Source: an uncultured Schlesneria sp. (GTDB lineage Bacteria > Planctomycetota > Planctomycetia > Planctomycetales > Planctomycetaceae). Taken from it: DNA of 52,208 bases. The translations under genes were made by a program, and so were the position numbers. This document shows positions 18,855 to 27,277 of this stretch, piece after piece. The stretch is from the NCBI GenBank assembly GCA_903871875.1, contig CAIQIR010000009.1, positions 1-52,208 on the forward strand, written 5' to 3'. A model generated the notes under the pieces. It saw only the letters and a program-made list of their open reading frames with translations. It ran no database searches and was not told the origin of the DNA. Every line of letters begins with the position of its first letter. Positions within the stretch are counted from its first letter, which is position 1.

Positions 18855-20144
18855 ATGATGGCTGGTTCCGATTCTCACCGAGTGGTCGTCACGGGTGTGG
18901 GAGTTGTCTCTCCGATTGGCATCGGTCAAGAAGCTTTCTGGCAAAATCTGATTGCCGGACGGTCTGGGATCGACGTTTTGACAGCCTTCCCTTCGGGAGG
19001 CCTGCCCTCGAAACTGGCCGCCGAAGTTCGTGATTTTGACCCCCTGGAACACATTTACCACCGAAAATTTCTTAAAGTGATGTCTCGCGACATCCAGCTG
19101 GGTGTCGCCAGCGCCTCGATGGCCATGAAAGACGCGGCATTGCCGCAAGGTTCGATCGATCCCGAACGATTGGGCGTCGAGTTTGGGGCAGGACATATGT
19201 CCGCCACCCCCGAAGAATTGGCCGATGCCGCCCGCCATTTGCAACAAACGGCCGACGGAATTTCCTTCGAAGGCTGGGCCGAAGACGGATTGGGCCAGAT
19301 TGCCCCGCTGTGGCTGCTGAAGCAACTTCCCAATATGCCCGCTTGCCACGTGGCGATCGAACATGACGCCCGCGGACCGAACAACACGATCACCAGCTGT
19401 GAATCGTCAGCCCTGTTAGCCCTGGCCGAAGGCGTTCGAGCCATTGAGCGTGGTGCGGCCGATGCCATGATCGTCGGGGCCTGCAGCTCGTACATCCATC
19501 CGCTGGAAATCGCCCGACTGAATCTTTACGAAAACCTGGCCCAGGGTGACGACCCGCGATTCGCCTGCCGCCCCTTCGATCTCGACCGCAACGGGACAGT
19601 GGTTGGCGAAGGTGCTGCGTCGTTTGTCCTTGAACGCTATGAACATGCGATCAGCCGCGGAGCCCCAATTTACTGTGAAGTCCTGGGTGTCGGCGCCGGT
19701 TGCGATGGCAGTGATCCCACCAACCGAGCCGGTGGGCTGGGACTGGTCCGGTCAATCGAAGCAGCCCTGAAGCGATCCGATCTGACCCCCCGAGACCTGG
19801 GGCATATTAATGCCCATGGCAAGGGAACTCGAAAAGACGATGTCGCCGAAGCCCGCGCTTACCACCGAGCCTTAGGCGGCCTTGCCGAATCGATTCCCGT
19901 GACGGCACTGAAGAGCTACTTTGGACACTTCGACGCCGGTGCGGGCGCAGTGGAACTGGCGGGAAGCCTGCTGGCGATGCGATACGGCCAGTTGCCCATG
20001 ACGCTGAATTACCGAACCCCTGATCCGATGTGCCGGTTGAACATCATCCACGATGAACCGCTGAAGATGACCAACGGCATCGCCCTGAGCGTGAACCGAA
20101 CCCGAATGGGCCAGAGCGCTGCGGCAGTTATCCGCGCGATCTGA
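18855..20144 (+). CDS. fabF: Beta-ketoacyl-ACP synthase (FabF/KAS II type)
   Basis: 429 residues from the ATG at 18855 (ATG ATG; GGGG lies 7-8 bases upstream); the frame opens earlier, but RVVVTGVGVVSPIGIG is the canonical N-terminus. The thiolase-fold condensing enzyme extends acyl-ACP with malonyl-ACP. The catalytic Cys is at about 182 (TITSCESSALLAL, where most family members have ACSS), His at about 321 (INAHGKGTRKDD) and His at about 358 (KSYFGHFDAGAG). The triad is complete. No acyl carrier protein, reductase or dehydratase is adjacent, so it may be a stand-alone KAS II copy or serve a specialised pathway. Start choice is moderately sure. Confidence 0.88.
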   Translation: MMAGSDSHRVVVTGVGVVSPIGIGQEAFWQNLIAGRSGIDVLTAFPSGGLPSKLAAEVRDFDPLEHIYHRKFLKVMSRDIQLGVASASMAMKDAALPQGSIDPERLGVEFGAGHMSATPEELADAARHLQQTADGISFEGWAEDGLGQIAPLWLLKQLPNMPACHVAIEHDARGPNNTITSCESSALLALAEGVRAIERGAADAMIVGACSSYIHPLEIARLNLYENLAQGDDPRFACRPFDLDRNGTVVGEGAASFVLERYEHAISRGAPIYCEVLGVGAGCDGSDPTNRAGGLGLVRSIEAALKRSDLTPRDLGHINAHGKGTRKDDVAEARAYHRALGGLAESIPVTALKSYFGHFDAGAGAVELAGSLLAMRYGQLPMTLNYRTPDPMCRLNIIHDEPLKMTNGIALSVNRTRMGQSAAAVIRAI

Positions 20145-20216
20145 ACCAGCCATCGGAAGCAAACGTTCAGAATTCGGCGCAAAGCGAAGGCGAAACTCTC
20201 GCCGATCCGCTAAAAT

Positions 20217-20259
20217 AGGTGACTTCCCGAGCCAATATGGCTCGGCGAAAGCCTCACCT
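20217..20259 (+). terminator. Nested hairpin between the ketosynthase and proC
   Basis: CCGAGCCA (20227-20234) and TGGCTCGG (20238-20245) form a perfect inner stem. AGGTGA (20217-20222) and TCACCT (20254-20259) form an outer stem. TTTATT follows weakly. It could terminate the upstream gene or structure the proC leader. Confidence 0.42.
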
Positions 20260-20304
20260 TTATTCGTTCACACTGGTCTCACGGAACCGGCAGGAAATCG
20301 CTTT

Positions 20305-21129
20305 ATGGCCGACGCATCGACTCCCTTAACTATTGGATTCGTGGGTGCCGGCCAAATGGCAACCGCTCTTGCCAAGGGGTTTTTGGCCGCCGGAACACTG
20401 CCGGCACAATCAATCCTGGCTTGCGACCCGTTTCCCGCCGCCGGACAAAACTTTGTTCAGCAAACCGGCGCGAGACTGGCTGATTCCAATCGCGAACTGT
20501 CTGCCCAATCGAGTGTCGTTTTCCTGGCGGTCAAACCGCAGCAGATGGCGGCAATTTTGACGGAACTGCGCAGCGCCGTTCGCCGCGACCAATTGGTCGT
20601 GTCGATTGCAGCGGGCGTGTCCCTCAAAACCTTGACGGCCGGACTGGGAGACGAGACACGACTGATTCGAGTCATGCCGAACACTCCTTGCCTGGTTGGC
20701 TGCGGCGCCAGCGCGTTCAGCCGGGGCACTCGAGCGACAGATAACGACGCCAAACTGGTTCAAAAGCTGCTGACCAACGTGGGACTGGCGTTTGAAGTTC
20801 CAGAAAAGCAGTTGGACGCGGTCACCGGATTGTCGGGCAGTGGACCGGCCTACGTCTACCAGATGATCGAAGCTCTAAGCGACGGCGGCGTGCGCATGGG
20901 CTTGCCCCGCGAGATCGCCACCAAACTCGCCGCTCAAACGGTTCTGGGGGCGGCCCAGATGGTCCTCAGTACCGGCCAGCATCCCGGCAGCCTGAAAGAC
21001 GCGGTCACCAGCCCTGGCGGCACAACGATCGCGGGATTGCATGCTCTGGAACGCGGTGGCTTGCGAGGCACATTGATGAATGCGGTCGAGGCGGCCACAC
21101 TGCGGGCTCGCGAGCTGGATGCTTCGTGA
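20305..21129 (+). CDS. proC: Pyrroline-5-carboxylate reductase
   Basis: 274 residues from ATG at 20305 with AGGAAA upstream. It catalyses the last step of proline synthesis, NAD(P)H-dependent reduction of pyrroline-5-carboxylate. The Rossmann loop is IGFVGAGQMATALAKGF; the second conserved part is VRDQ-like region SAVRRDQLVVSIAAGVS with RVMPNTPCLVG; the signature is GLSGSGPAYVYQMIEALSDG followed by GVRMGLPREIATKLA, and the C-terminal SPGGTTIAGLHALE is intact. Length is normal. Single gene; no other proline genes are nearby. Confidence 0.95.
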   Translation: MADASTPLTIGFVGAGQMATALAKGFLAAGTLPAQSILACDPFPAAGQNFVQQTGARLADSNRELSAQSSVVFLAVKPQQMAAILTELRSAVRRDQLVVSIAAGVSLKTLTAGLGDETRLIRVMPNTPCLVGCGASAFSRGTRATDNDAKLVQKLLTNVGLAFEVPEKQLDAVTGLSGSGPAYVYQMIEALSDGGVRMGLPREIATKLAAQTVLGAAQMVLSTGQHPGSLKDAVTSPGGTTIAGLHALERGGLRGTLMNAVEAATLRARELDAS

Positions 21130-21389
21130 TCGATCGAGATCGCCGCGGCACGTGAGGCCGGCAACAGGGGCAAATCATTCGCCGCATCTCATTTACTAAA
21201 TTGCCCTTACGACACTTCCAGCGAACAAAACGACGGCAGAATCGGCAGATTCCGACAAGAATTTCGTCCGATGCCTGTTCCAACCCGCCAGATTCGATAG
21301 AATTGTCGGCCTCACGATGAATACGGAGTGTTTTCCGAATTGGTGAGTTTCCCCTTCATGGGTGAGTTTCTGGTTGAAGGACCCGGTCG

Positions 21390-21560
21390 ATGTCCAACGT
21401 GGATTTGAAAAAGATTGATGTGAAAGTCGCCTTGGCGGAGAAGTATGAACGATTGGCGTCGGTGGCTGGCAGCAAGCCTAAGCGACGAACGTTCATGTTC
21501 CACGCAAACCACTTTCGCAATCAAGTGAAAGCCATGCGAGATAAGCTCGGTATCGAGTAA
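21390..21560 (+). CDS. 56-residue conserved-looking protein
   Basis: A short frame: MSNVDLKKIDVKVALAEKYE, then ERLASVAGSKPKRRTFMFHA and a helical basic end finishing KLGIE. It is charged, predicted helical, and has normal third-position bias. Similar short proteins occur in planctomycete genomes as far as I recall, but I cannot name a family. A weak GGTTGAAGG lies upstream. The gene is followed 18 bases later by a very long hairpin, which fits a monocistronic unit. It is convergent with the acidic-tail gene. Confidence 0.62.
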   Translation: MSNVDLKKIDVKVALAEKYERLASVAGSKPKRRTFMFHANHFRNQVKAMRDKLGIE

Positions 21561-21578
21561 TTTCGACGCGTATTAAAA

Positions 21579-21640
21579 ATACGGATGACAAACAAGCAGC
21601 CCCGCCAGAAATGGTGGGGCTGCTTGTTTGTCATCCGCAT
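21579..21640. terminator. Very long hairpin, probable terminator
   Basis: Left arm 21579-21606 and right arm 21613-21640 pair over 28 positions with one mismatch and one G-T pair around a 6-base loop. No T-run follows, so Rho-independent function is uncertain. It lies between convergent genes. Confidence 0.5.
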
Positions 21641-21710
21641 GGGTCGGTGGCATTCATCGATCTAGTCGCCGGGGAACAAGACCCCAATTCCAGACCTGCT
21701 GGCCTCGAAC

Positions 21711-21746
21711 AAAAGCGGCGGCACGGCAGATTTCTGCCGTGCCGCC
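21711..21746 (-). terminator. Intrinsic terminator of the acidic-tail gene
   Basis: GGCGGCACGGCAGA (21717-21730) and TCTGCCGTGCCGCC (21733-21746) are a perfect 14-bp inverted repeat. On the minus strand it is followed by GC and TTTT (to 21711). Confidence 0.7.
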
Positions 21747-21782
21747 ACTGTGGTCTCAAGCCAAAACGATCGGCGGCCGACG

Positions 21783-22217
21783 TCATTCGTCGTCGTCGTC
21801 TTCTTCCTCTTCTTCTTCCTCTTCCTCTTCTTCATCATCCTCCGCAGCCGGTTTCTTGACGGCGCGAACTTCTTCTTCTTCGATTTCGGCCGTGACCAGC
21901 TTCGCCGTACTCGTCCCCGGAGCCTCGCCAATGACTTCTTTCAATGGCTGAATGAAGTACATTTTCTTCGATTTCTGACGCAGCAGCTCGATTTTTTCCT
22001 CGGCAGCCTCGCGTTGATCGTAGGGGAAACGCCCTTCTTCTTTCATGCTGCCGTTGTAGACAACCCAAATCAAACGCTTGCGCGCCTGGACTTTCTCCTT
22101 GACACGTTTCGTCTTGGTGCCGGCGGCCTTCTTGGTCTTCTTCGGTGCGTCTGTCGCTCCGCCGCGGGCTTCCAATGCTTCCGCCTGCTTCCTCAATTCC
22201 ATGCGTTTGCTTGCCAT
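21783..22217 (-). CDS. Lys-rich protein with poly-acidic C-terminal tail
   Basis: 144 residues from the ATG at 22217 (MASKRMELRKQAEALEARGG); AGAGG lies 11 bases upstream. Upstream frame (to 22343) was rejected as composition is poor. Residues about 25-45 are Lys-rich (APKKTKKAAGTKTKRVKEKV), followed by a compact part (RLIWVVYNGSMKEEGRFPYD ... AAEEKIELLRQKSKKMYFIQ), and the last about 24 residues are almost only Glu and Asp. The compact middle looks like a small planctomycete domain I cannot name. The charge pattern, basic then acidic, resembles nucleic-acid-associated proteins (inference). The tail is encoded by GAA/GAG/GAC triplet repeats prone to slippage. Confidence 0.68.
   Translation of the reverse strand: MASKRMELRKQAEALEARGGATDAPKKTKKAAGTKTKRVKEKVQARKRLIWVVYNGSMKEEGRFPYDQREAAEEKIELLRQKSKKMYFIQPLKEVIGEAPGTSTAKLVTAEIEEEEVRAVKKPAAEDDEEEEEEEEEEEDDDDE
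21786..21842 (-). repeat. Trinucleotide repeat coding the poly-acidic tail
   Basis: About 57 bases of GAA/GAG/GAT/GAC codons read on the minus strand (TTC/CTC/ATC/GTC on plus). Length variation between strains would be expected. Confidence 0.7.
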
Positions 22218-22774
22218 TGCGATCGAAGCCTCTTCTGTTCCGTTACTTCTGCGAATCGAGCCGAATGATGTATTCATCCGGCAGTTTTTGCGGCTGACAG
22301 TATAACTCGCGTCGATTCTCGACGCCAACCGAATGAGCGTCATCGCCGTGCCGGTTGTCGCCGTGGCGGCCGAATTCGCATGAATTCTGCCCCGGGATAC
22401 GCCGGAACCACGGGATTCCGGCCTGTTTACCCCACCGGCAGCGGGTCAGCACCGTGAAAGGATGGGGCCGAACGGCGTTTTTTGCCGCTCGATTCGGAAC
22501 AACCGTTACAAGAGATTCCATCGAATTATTCAGAATAATTTGTGCAAACGGACATCTCGAACCGATGAATAGACTGCGGGGAGCCAGCGCGCCTCGCGGG
22601 CGGAACTTGTTTTCGCCTGCCAGTGACGGATGAGACCAGCCCGGGGCGAACCTCGGCCTGGCGTTCGGACACCAAGTTCAGCGACACACAAAAGCCATTC
22701 GGGTGCCGCCCTTGCGAACGATTCCGATCACCAGACACAGAGACGTCAGGGAGGAATTGGAAGGAGAACGTTCC
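22218..22774. other. Intergenic region between divergent genes
   Basis: About 560 bases between the acidic-tail gene (minus) and the BON-domain gene (plus). It contains a hairpin at 22401-22422 (GCCGGAA and TTCCGGC) and a perfect AT-rich palindrome at 22524-22540. No coding frame is credible. Confidence 0.4.
22524..22540. promoter_or_regulatory. AT-rich palindrome, possible operator
   Basis: AATTATTC and GAATAATT around a single A: a perfect 8-bp inverted repeat in GC-rich surroundings, 234 bases before the BON gene. It has the shape of a dimeric regulator site; the regulator is unknown. Confidence 0.35.
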
Positions 22775-24037
22775 ATGCGAAAATACGGGAAGTGGGTGTT
22801 GACGCTCAGCTTGCTGGCGACATCACCCGGATTGACCTTCGCCGCAGATTCCAATTCGAAGGATGCGAATCCATCGACCGGAAGTCGTGCCTCGCGAGTC
22901 GATAATCAGCGAGTTGCTGAAGACATTGCGAACGCACTGCGGGGTAAGGTGAAGGGCGAAATCAGCATCGAATACAAGGATGGCGTTGCGATCCTGAGCG
23001 GTTCGGTATTTGATGCCAAAGTCAAAAAACTGGCGGGAAGTCTGGTCGAAAACGTTGACAACGTTTCCAGGGTGGACAATCGCCTGAGCGTCGTGGAGAA
23101 GAAGCGAATCTTCACGGAACGTCTGCGTGGCGGCGGAACCACCGGTGAAGTCGCACAGGCGAGTCACGAAGGTGAGAAGCCCAGCCGCAGCCGAGTCCAG
23201 CAGGTGAATGCCGAGATTCCACAACAGGCTCCCCCGGCCATTATGGGGGTTCCCGGAATCGACGCTTCGTCTGCCATGCCAACGGCAGCTCCTAGCGGAG
23301 CCGCTCCGGCAGCCTCGTCGCAAAACCAAGAGATTGCCGAACAAATCGGTGCGGCGCTATCCAGTGCCCAGCTCGACGGTTACGACATCCAGATTCGCTT
23401 CCAAAATGGAGTGGCGATGCTGGATGGCAGCGTAGGAAATCAAGGGGAACGCGCCACGGCCTCACGCGTCGTTAGCGGAGTTCCCGGCGTGAAATCGGTG
23501 GCCAACCGATTGCGTGCGAATGATGAACCTGCCGGTCAGCCAGGCTATCCAGGTGCTCGAAACCCCTACGCTTACGGACCTCCACGGGGCGACGTTCGCG
23601 GTGCGGGCTACATGCAGCAACAAGGTGGTCCGATGCAGGGCCAGAACATGCCTCCGCAGGGTTATCAAGCTGGTTACCAAGGTGGCCCACCAAACGGTGG
23701 TGGCATGCCGATGGGACCGGGACCTGGTGGTGCCCCACCTTATCCTCCCTCCTACGGCAATCCCGGCGCGGGTGCGTCACAGGCCGCGTACAACAGCCCG
23801 AACATGCCGGACCATGCCTGGCCAACGTATGCCCAGTACCCCAACTCGGCCGCTGTGTCTTATCCACAGCAATATAGTGCCAGTGCGTGGCCTTACATTG
23901 GCCCCTTCTATCCCTATCCTCAGGTTCCGCTCGGTTGGCGAGATGCGACACTGCGATGGGATGATGGCCAGTGGAATTTGATGTTCAAGCCTCGCACAGA
24001 CCGTTGGTGGTGGTTCTTTAACCCCAACAACTGGTGA
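22775..24037 (+). CDS. Exported protein with two BON domains and Pro/Gly-rich region
   Basis: 420 residues from the ATG at 22775, with GGAAGGAG eight bases upstream; this start gives a proper signal peptide (MRKYGKWVLTLSLLATSPG ... FAADS). First BON domain about 42-96 (VAEDIANALRGKVKGEISIE, then VAILSGSVFDAKVKKLAGSL). Second about 185-245 (IAEQIGAALSSAQLDGYDIQ, VAMLDGSVGNQGERATASRV). BON domains bind phospholipid or other envelope surfaces. A Gly/Pro/Tyr/Gln-rich stretch (about 250-370) precedes a Trp-rich end (MFKPRTDRWWWFFNPNNW). Likely a periplasmic or envelope-surface protein. A strong terminator follows, so it is monocistronic. Confidence 0.85.
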   Translation: MRKYGKWVLTLSLLATSPGLTFAADSNSKDANPSTGSRASRVDNQRVAEDIANALRGKVKGEISIEYKDGVAILSGSVFDAKVKKLAGSLVENVDNVSRVDNRLSVVEKKRIFTERLRGGGTTGEVAQASHEGEKPSRSRVQQVNAEIPQQAPPAIMGVPGIDASSAMPTAAPSGAAPAASSQNQEIAEQIGAALSSAQLDGYDIQIRFQNGVAMLDGSVGNQGERATASRVVSGVPGVKSVANRLRANDEPAGQPGYPGARNPYAYGPPRGDVRGAGYMQQQGGPMQGQNMPPQGYQAGYQGGPPNGGGMPMGPGPGGAPPYPPSYGNPGAGASQAAYNSPNMPDHAWPTYAQYPNSAAVSYPQQYSASAWPYIGPFYPYPQVPLGWRDATLRWDDGQWNLMFKPRTDRWWWFFNPNNW

Positions 24038-24144
24038 TCCTGATCGATCACACGGAAGCAAACGAGAACGTTCCGTCGTCCTGACCCAAAATCGCTTGTG
24101 AAAAGAGCTCCGCGAAAGCGGGGACATCGGTACCCGAATGGCTC

Positions 24145-24185
24145 AACGTCTGCGGTGGTCAATCTGCCGCAGACGTTTCTTTTTT
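24145..24185 (+). terminator. Strong intrinsic terminator of the BON gene
   Basis: AACGTCTGCGG (24145-24155) and CCGCAGACGTT (24167-24177): perfect 11-bp stem, 11-base loop, then TCTTTTTT. The clearest terminator on the plus strand here. Confidence 0.87.
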
Positions 24186-24468
24186 GCCAATCTGGACTGC
24201 CTCGAACTCGCCCTCCACCTGTTGGCTGCACTGTGAACGAACACAAAAACGTCCCTGATCTCCTCGTTCGGCAAGATTTGTCATCTGCCAGAGCTCCGTT
24301 CAGTGGCCGGCCCAACCTGATTCACTCCTCCGAGACCGAGATTTGCCCGCTACAACCGATAAAATCGGAATTTTCTCACAAGTCTTTGGGCTGAACATTC
24401 GATACATAAGCTACAGACGGCGCATAGTCGCCATTTCAGCAGTTTCGGGAAACCCCCGGAGAGAAACG
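24186..24468. other. Spacer before the lipoprotein gene
   Basis: The frame of the following gene is open back to 24343, but the Shine-Dalgarno site and lipoprotein signal place the start at 24469. The remaining spacer holds the promoter of that gene; no consensus box is convincing. Confidence 0.35.
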
Positions 24469-25056
24469 ATGATCAAGCCTGGCTCACTGACACGGCGATT
24501 TGCATTCCTAGCCGTGATCGGCCTGATGACGCTGTGCAATAGTGGATGTGTGTTGCTCGGAGGATTTCTGAGCACCGCATTTGCGTTGTCCGCCTTTTAT
24601 GGGACGACACCGCTGATTCCGGTGAGCCCGTATTACAGCGAGCTCATCGAAGATGCCTACGTCCGCGAGGAACGGTATGACAAGGTGCCGATTCTGGATC
24701 CGGTCGAAGGCGAACATGCCCCGATCTTCTGCCAGGATCCGCCGAGCAACGACGAAGTCATGCGAACGTTACCTAACGACACTTCGGGTGGCTGGACGTT
24801 CATCGCCGAAACCTCTCGCAGCAACGTGAAGATTGTGACCGAACAGATCGTCGATCGCATGGACGACTGTCGCTTCTTCCCGCTGGCCGGCCCCGCCAAA
24901 TTGCATCACTGTCACTATAAGTGCACGGTCTACTTCGATCTCGTCAAGCGATCTGATTGGCCCGTTCCCTTCCACCACAAGGACGAATCGATCCAGGTCG
25001 TCTACATCGACCATGATCACCTGATTCGCTGTGCAGGACCTGCCGTGCCGCAGTAA
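24469..25056 (+). CDS. Predicted lipoprotein, function unknown
   Basis: 195 residues from ATG at 24469 with GGAGAG five bases upstream. The signal is MIKPGSLTRR, then FAFLAVIGLMTLCNSGC, with a lipid-attachment Cys at about 27; Asn at the -3 position is unusual, so lipidation is probable rather than sure. The mature part starts with a short hydrophobic Gly/Ala stretch (VLLGGFLSTAFALSAFYG), followed by an acidic region (IEDAYVREERYDKVPILDPV) and a His/Cys-containing end (AKLHHCHYKCTVYFDLVKRS). No family recognised. It sits between two terminators and is therefore a single-gene unit. Confidence 0.75.
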   Translation: MIKPGSLTRRFAFLAVIGLMTLCNSGCVLLGGFLSTAFALSAFYGTTPLIPVSPYYSELIEDAYVREERYDKVPILDPVEGEHAPIFCQDPPSNDEVMRTLPNDTSGGWTFIAETSRSNVKIVTEQIVDRMDDCRFFPLAGPAKLHHCHYKCTVYFDLVKRSDWPVPFHHKDESIQVVYIDHDHLIRCAGPAVPQ

Positions 25057-25077
25057 TCCTTTCCAGCTGCCGAAACT

Positions 25078-25117
25078 CAAAACACCGTGATCGCCGATGG
25101 GCGGTCGCGGTGTTTTG
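25078..25117 (+). terminator. Terminator of the lipoprotein gene
   Basis: CAAAACACCG (25078-25087) pairs with CGGTGTTTTG (25108-25117), with an inner stem continuing to a GATG loop, about 18 bp in total. TTTT is part of the right arm. Confidence 0.62.
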
Positions 25118-25355
25118 CATTGGTGGTCGCCTAACCCTTGCGGAATGCGGTGACAAAAACGGACGGCCCCCCGATCTGGCCTTCTCGCCCTGCGGAAAGT
25201 CGGGAATTCCGGCACGAAAACCGGGCGTTTCCCGGAAGCGGCGAGTGGCCACAAGCCCGCGCGACGTGTATCATCGGCGAACTCCAATATCACGGTTGGC
25301 CACGTATCGCCGGCCGTGTTGAAATTCATTCGTCTCATGAAGTTCAGGTGATCCT

Positions 25356-27077
25356 GTGTTAGCGGGTCCTTTGTTTTCGCGTGAAGCGTTGACGGTGCCG
25401 CGCCAACTGGCGCATTTCTTGATTCGGTCGGGCTATATCGGGGCTTTGATCGTCTTGATGTACACGGCCGTCCAGACCACGTTCGGCTGGCAGCAGGTCC
25501 GGAATCTGGGCGATATCGCCCGCTTCGGTCAGCTGGTCTTCGAGATCTTCGCGGTGGTGCAGTTAGCCCTCGTGTTGTTCTTCGCCGTCCTCTTCGCCGC
25601 CGGCAACGTGGCGCAAGAGAAGGACCGGCGAACGATGCTCTTGTTACTGATGACCGATTTGCGAGATCGTGAATTGGTGCTCGGCAAACTCACGGCCAGC
25701 CTGCTCTTGCCGGGCGTACTGCTAGCCGCGTCGATCCCCGTGTTTGTGATCGTGCAAATCCTGGGCGGCGTGTCGCTGTCGCAAATCGGCTGTGCGATTG
25801 CGATCTCTGCCGCCGCCGGCCTGTTCGCTGGCAGCTGGGGATCACTGGTCGCGTTCTGGCGAGAAAAAACGTTTCAGACTCTGGCGATCAGCCTGATCGG
25901 GATTGTGCTGTTTCTGGGAGTGGTGGAAGGCTTGCTGGCTATCGTGAGTCCGCTGTCGTCGGCTGGATTCGTCATTGCGTCACTCAACCCCTTTCGGGCC
26001 ATGCTGCGGATCTTCGATCCGCTGAACACCTCGGGAGGCACATTTATTTCGGTCGCCCTGACGTCGACCGCCTCGCTGACGATCCTGGCACTGGTGACTA
26101 CAGTGGTCACCATTCTTCGCGTACGGATTTGGAATCCTTCACGAACGCTGGGAGATTTGGCCACGCTGGACGAAAAGGAGCGCGGCGTCGTCCGACCGCC
26201 TCGTCCGGTGTGGAACAGTCCGATTATCTGGCGCGAGATGATGACCAAGGCCTACGGCCGCAAGATCATCGTCATCAAGCTGGCCTACCTGATCATCGCC
26301 GCGGCGGCTTTCTACACGGTGTTCACGACCCCGCCAGATTCCGCTTTGGTCTTGGGGATGATTTCGCCCGTCGGAGCCGCCTTCGTCGGACTCAGCCTGC
26401 TAACCATGTTGCTGGTCAATGCTCAAGGCGTCACGGCCCTCACCAGCGAACGTGATACGGGGACGCTGGAACTGCTGTTGGTCACCGATATCAGTGCCAA
26501 AGAGTTTATCTTCGGCAAGCTGGGCGGCGTATTGTTCAACAGCAAGGAATTGGTCCTGGCCCCGTTGGGCCTGATCATCTGGTATCTGGTGCAAGGCGTG
26601 TTGTCGTTCGAAAACTTCCTCTATATCTCCCTGGGATTTTTCGCCCTCGTGCTGTTTGCCGCCATGCTGGGACTGCATTCCGGCCTCAGTTATTCCATTT
26701 CGCGCATCGCCATCATTAACAGTCTGGGAACGATGTTCTTTCTGTTCATCGGAATCTTCATTTGCATGATTCTGATCTTGCAGGCGCGGGCCTCGTTCGG
26801 ATTGCAGCTACCCAGCTTCCTGGTCTTCATTCTGGGCGGCAGTCTGGGACTGTGGGCCTCGTTGACACACCGCAATCCGTCGCCCGCGTTGACTCTGGCG
26901 GCCGGTGTGCTGCCGTTCTGTACCTTCTATGCGATCACCAGCTTTCTGCTTGGACAAACACTGGGTGTCTGCTTATTCGTCGTCGCCGCCTATGGCTTTA
27001 CGACCATCGCCATGCTCATTCCGGCAGTCAGCGAATATGATTCAGCGCTCGGTCGAACAGAAATGCCGAAGGGCTAG
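25356..27077 (+). CDS. ABC-2-type transporter permease with internal duplication
   Basis: 573 residues from GTG at 25356; AGGTG lies five bases upstream. It is a polytopic membrane protein with about twelve segments. Two halves carry the same pattern: first EKDRRTMLLLLMTDLRDREL followed by VLGKL near residues 90-112, and again SERDTGTLELLLVTDISAKE followed by FIFGKL near 365-390. This is the cytoplasmic-loop motif of ABC-2 permeases, so the chain looks like two permease units fused. No ATP-binding subunit lies next to it: the upstream gene is a lipoprotein behind a terminator and the downstream gene is a cytochrome. The partner ATPase must be elsewhere. Substrate unknown. Confidence 0.85.
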   Translation: MLAGPLFSREALTVPRQLAHFLIRSGYIGALIVLMYTAVQTTFGWQQVRNLGDIARFGQLVFEIFAVVQLALVLFFAVLFAAGNVAQEKDRRTMLLLLMTDLRDRELVLGKLTASLLLPGVLLAASIPVFVIVQILGGVSLSQIGCAIAISAAAGLFAGSWGSLVAFWREKTFQTLAISLIGIVLFLGVVEGLLAIVSPLSSAGFVIASLNPFRAMLRIFDPLNTSGGTFISVALTSTASLTILALVTTVVTILRVRIWNPSRTLGDLATLDEKERGVVRPPRPVWNSPIIWREMMTKAYGRKIIVIKLAYLIIAAAAFYTVFTTPPDSALVLGMISPVGAAFVGLSLLTMLLVNAQGVTALTSERDTGTLELLLVTDISAKEFIFGKLGGVLFNSKELVLAPLGLIIWYLVQGVLSFENFLYISLGFFALVLFAAMLGLHSGLSYSISRIAIINSLGTMFFLFIGIFICMILILQARASFGLQLPSFLVFILGGSLGLWASLTHRNPSPALTLAAGVLPFCTFYAITSFLLGQTLGVCLFVVAAYGFTTIAMLIPAVSEYDSALGRTEMPKG

Positions 27078-27277
27078 TCGTGGCGGAACAAGGGAGAAAA
27101 ATGCGGGCACTGGTCCCGCAGCGGTGACTGCTTTCACTCGCGTACAGTCGCTCTTCCTGAAACAACGTCCGTCGAGAAGTTCATTGCTGGCCAGCAAGAT
27201 TGCGGCGTAACGAAAAATCAGATCAGAAGTCAGTTGGCGAGACCGCTGTTGGCGGTCCGCACGTTGGAGACGGCGTG

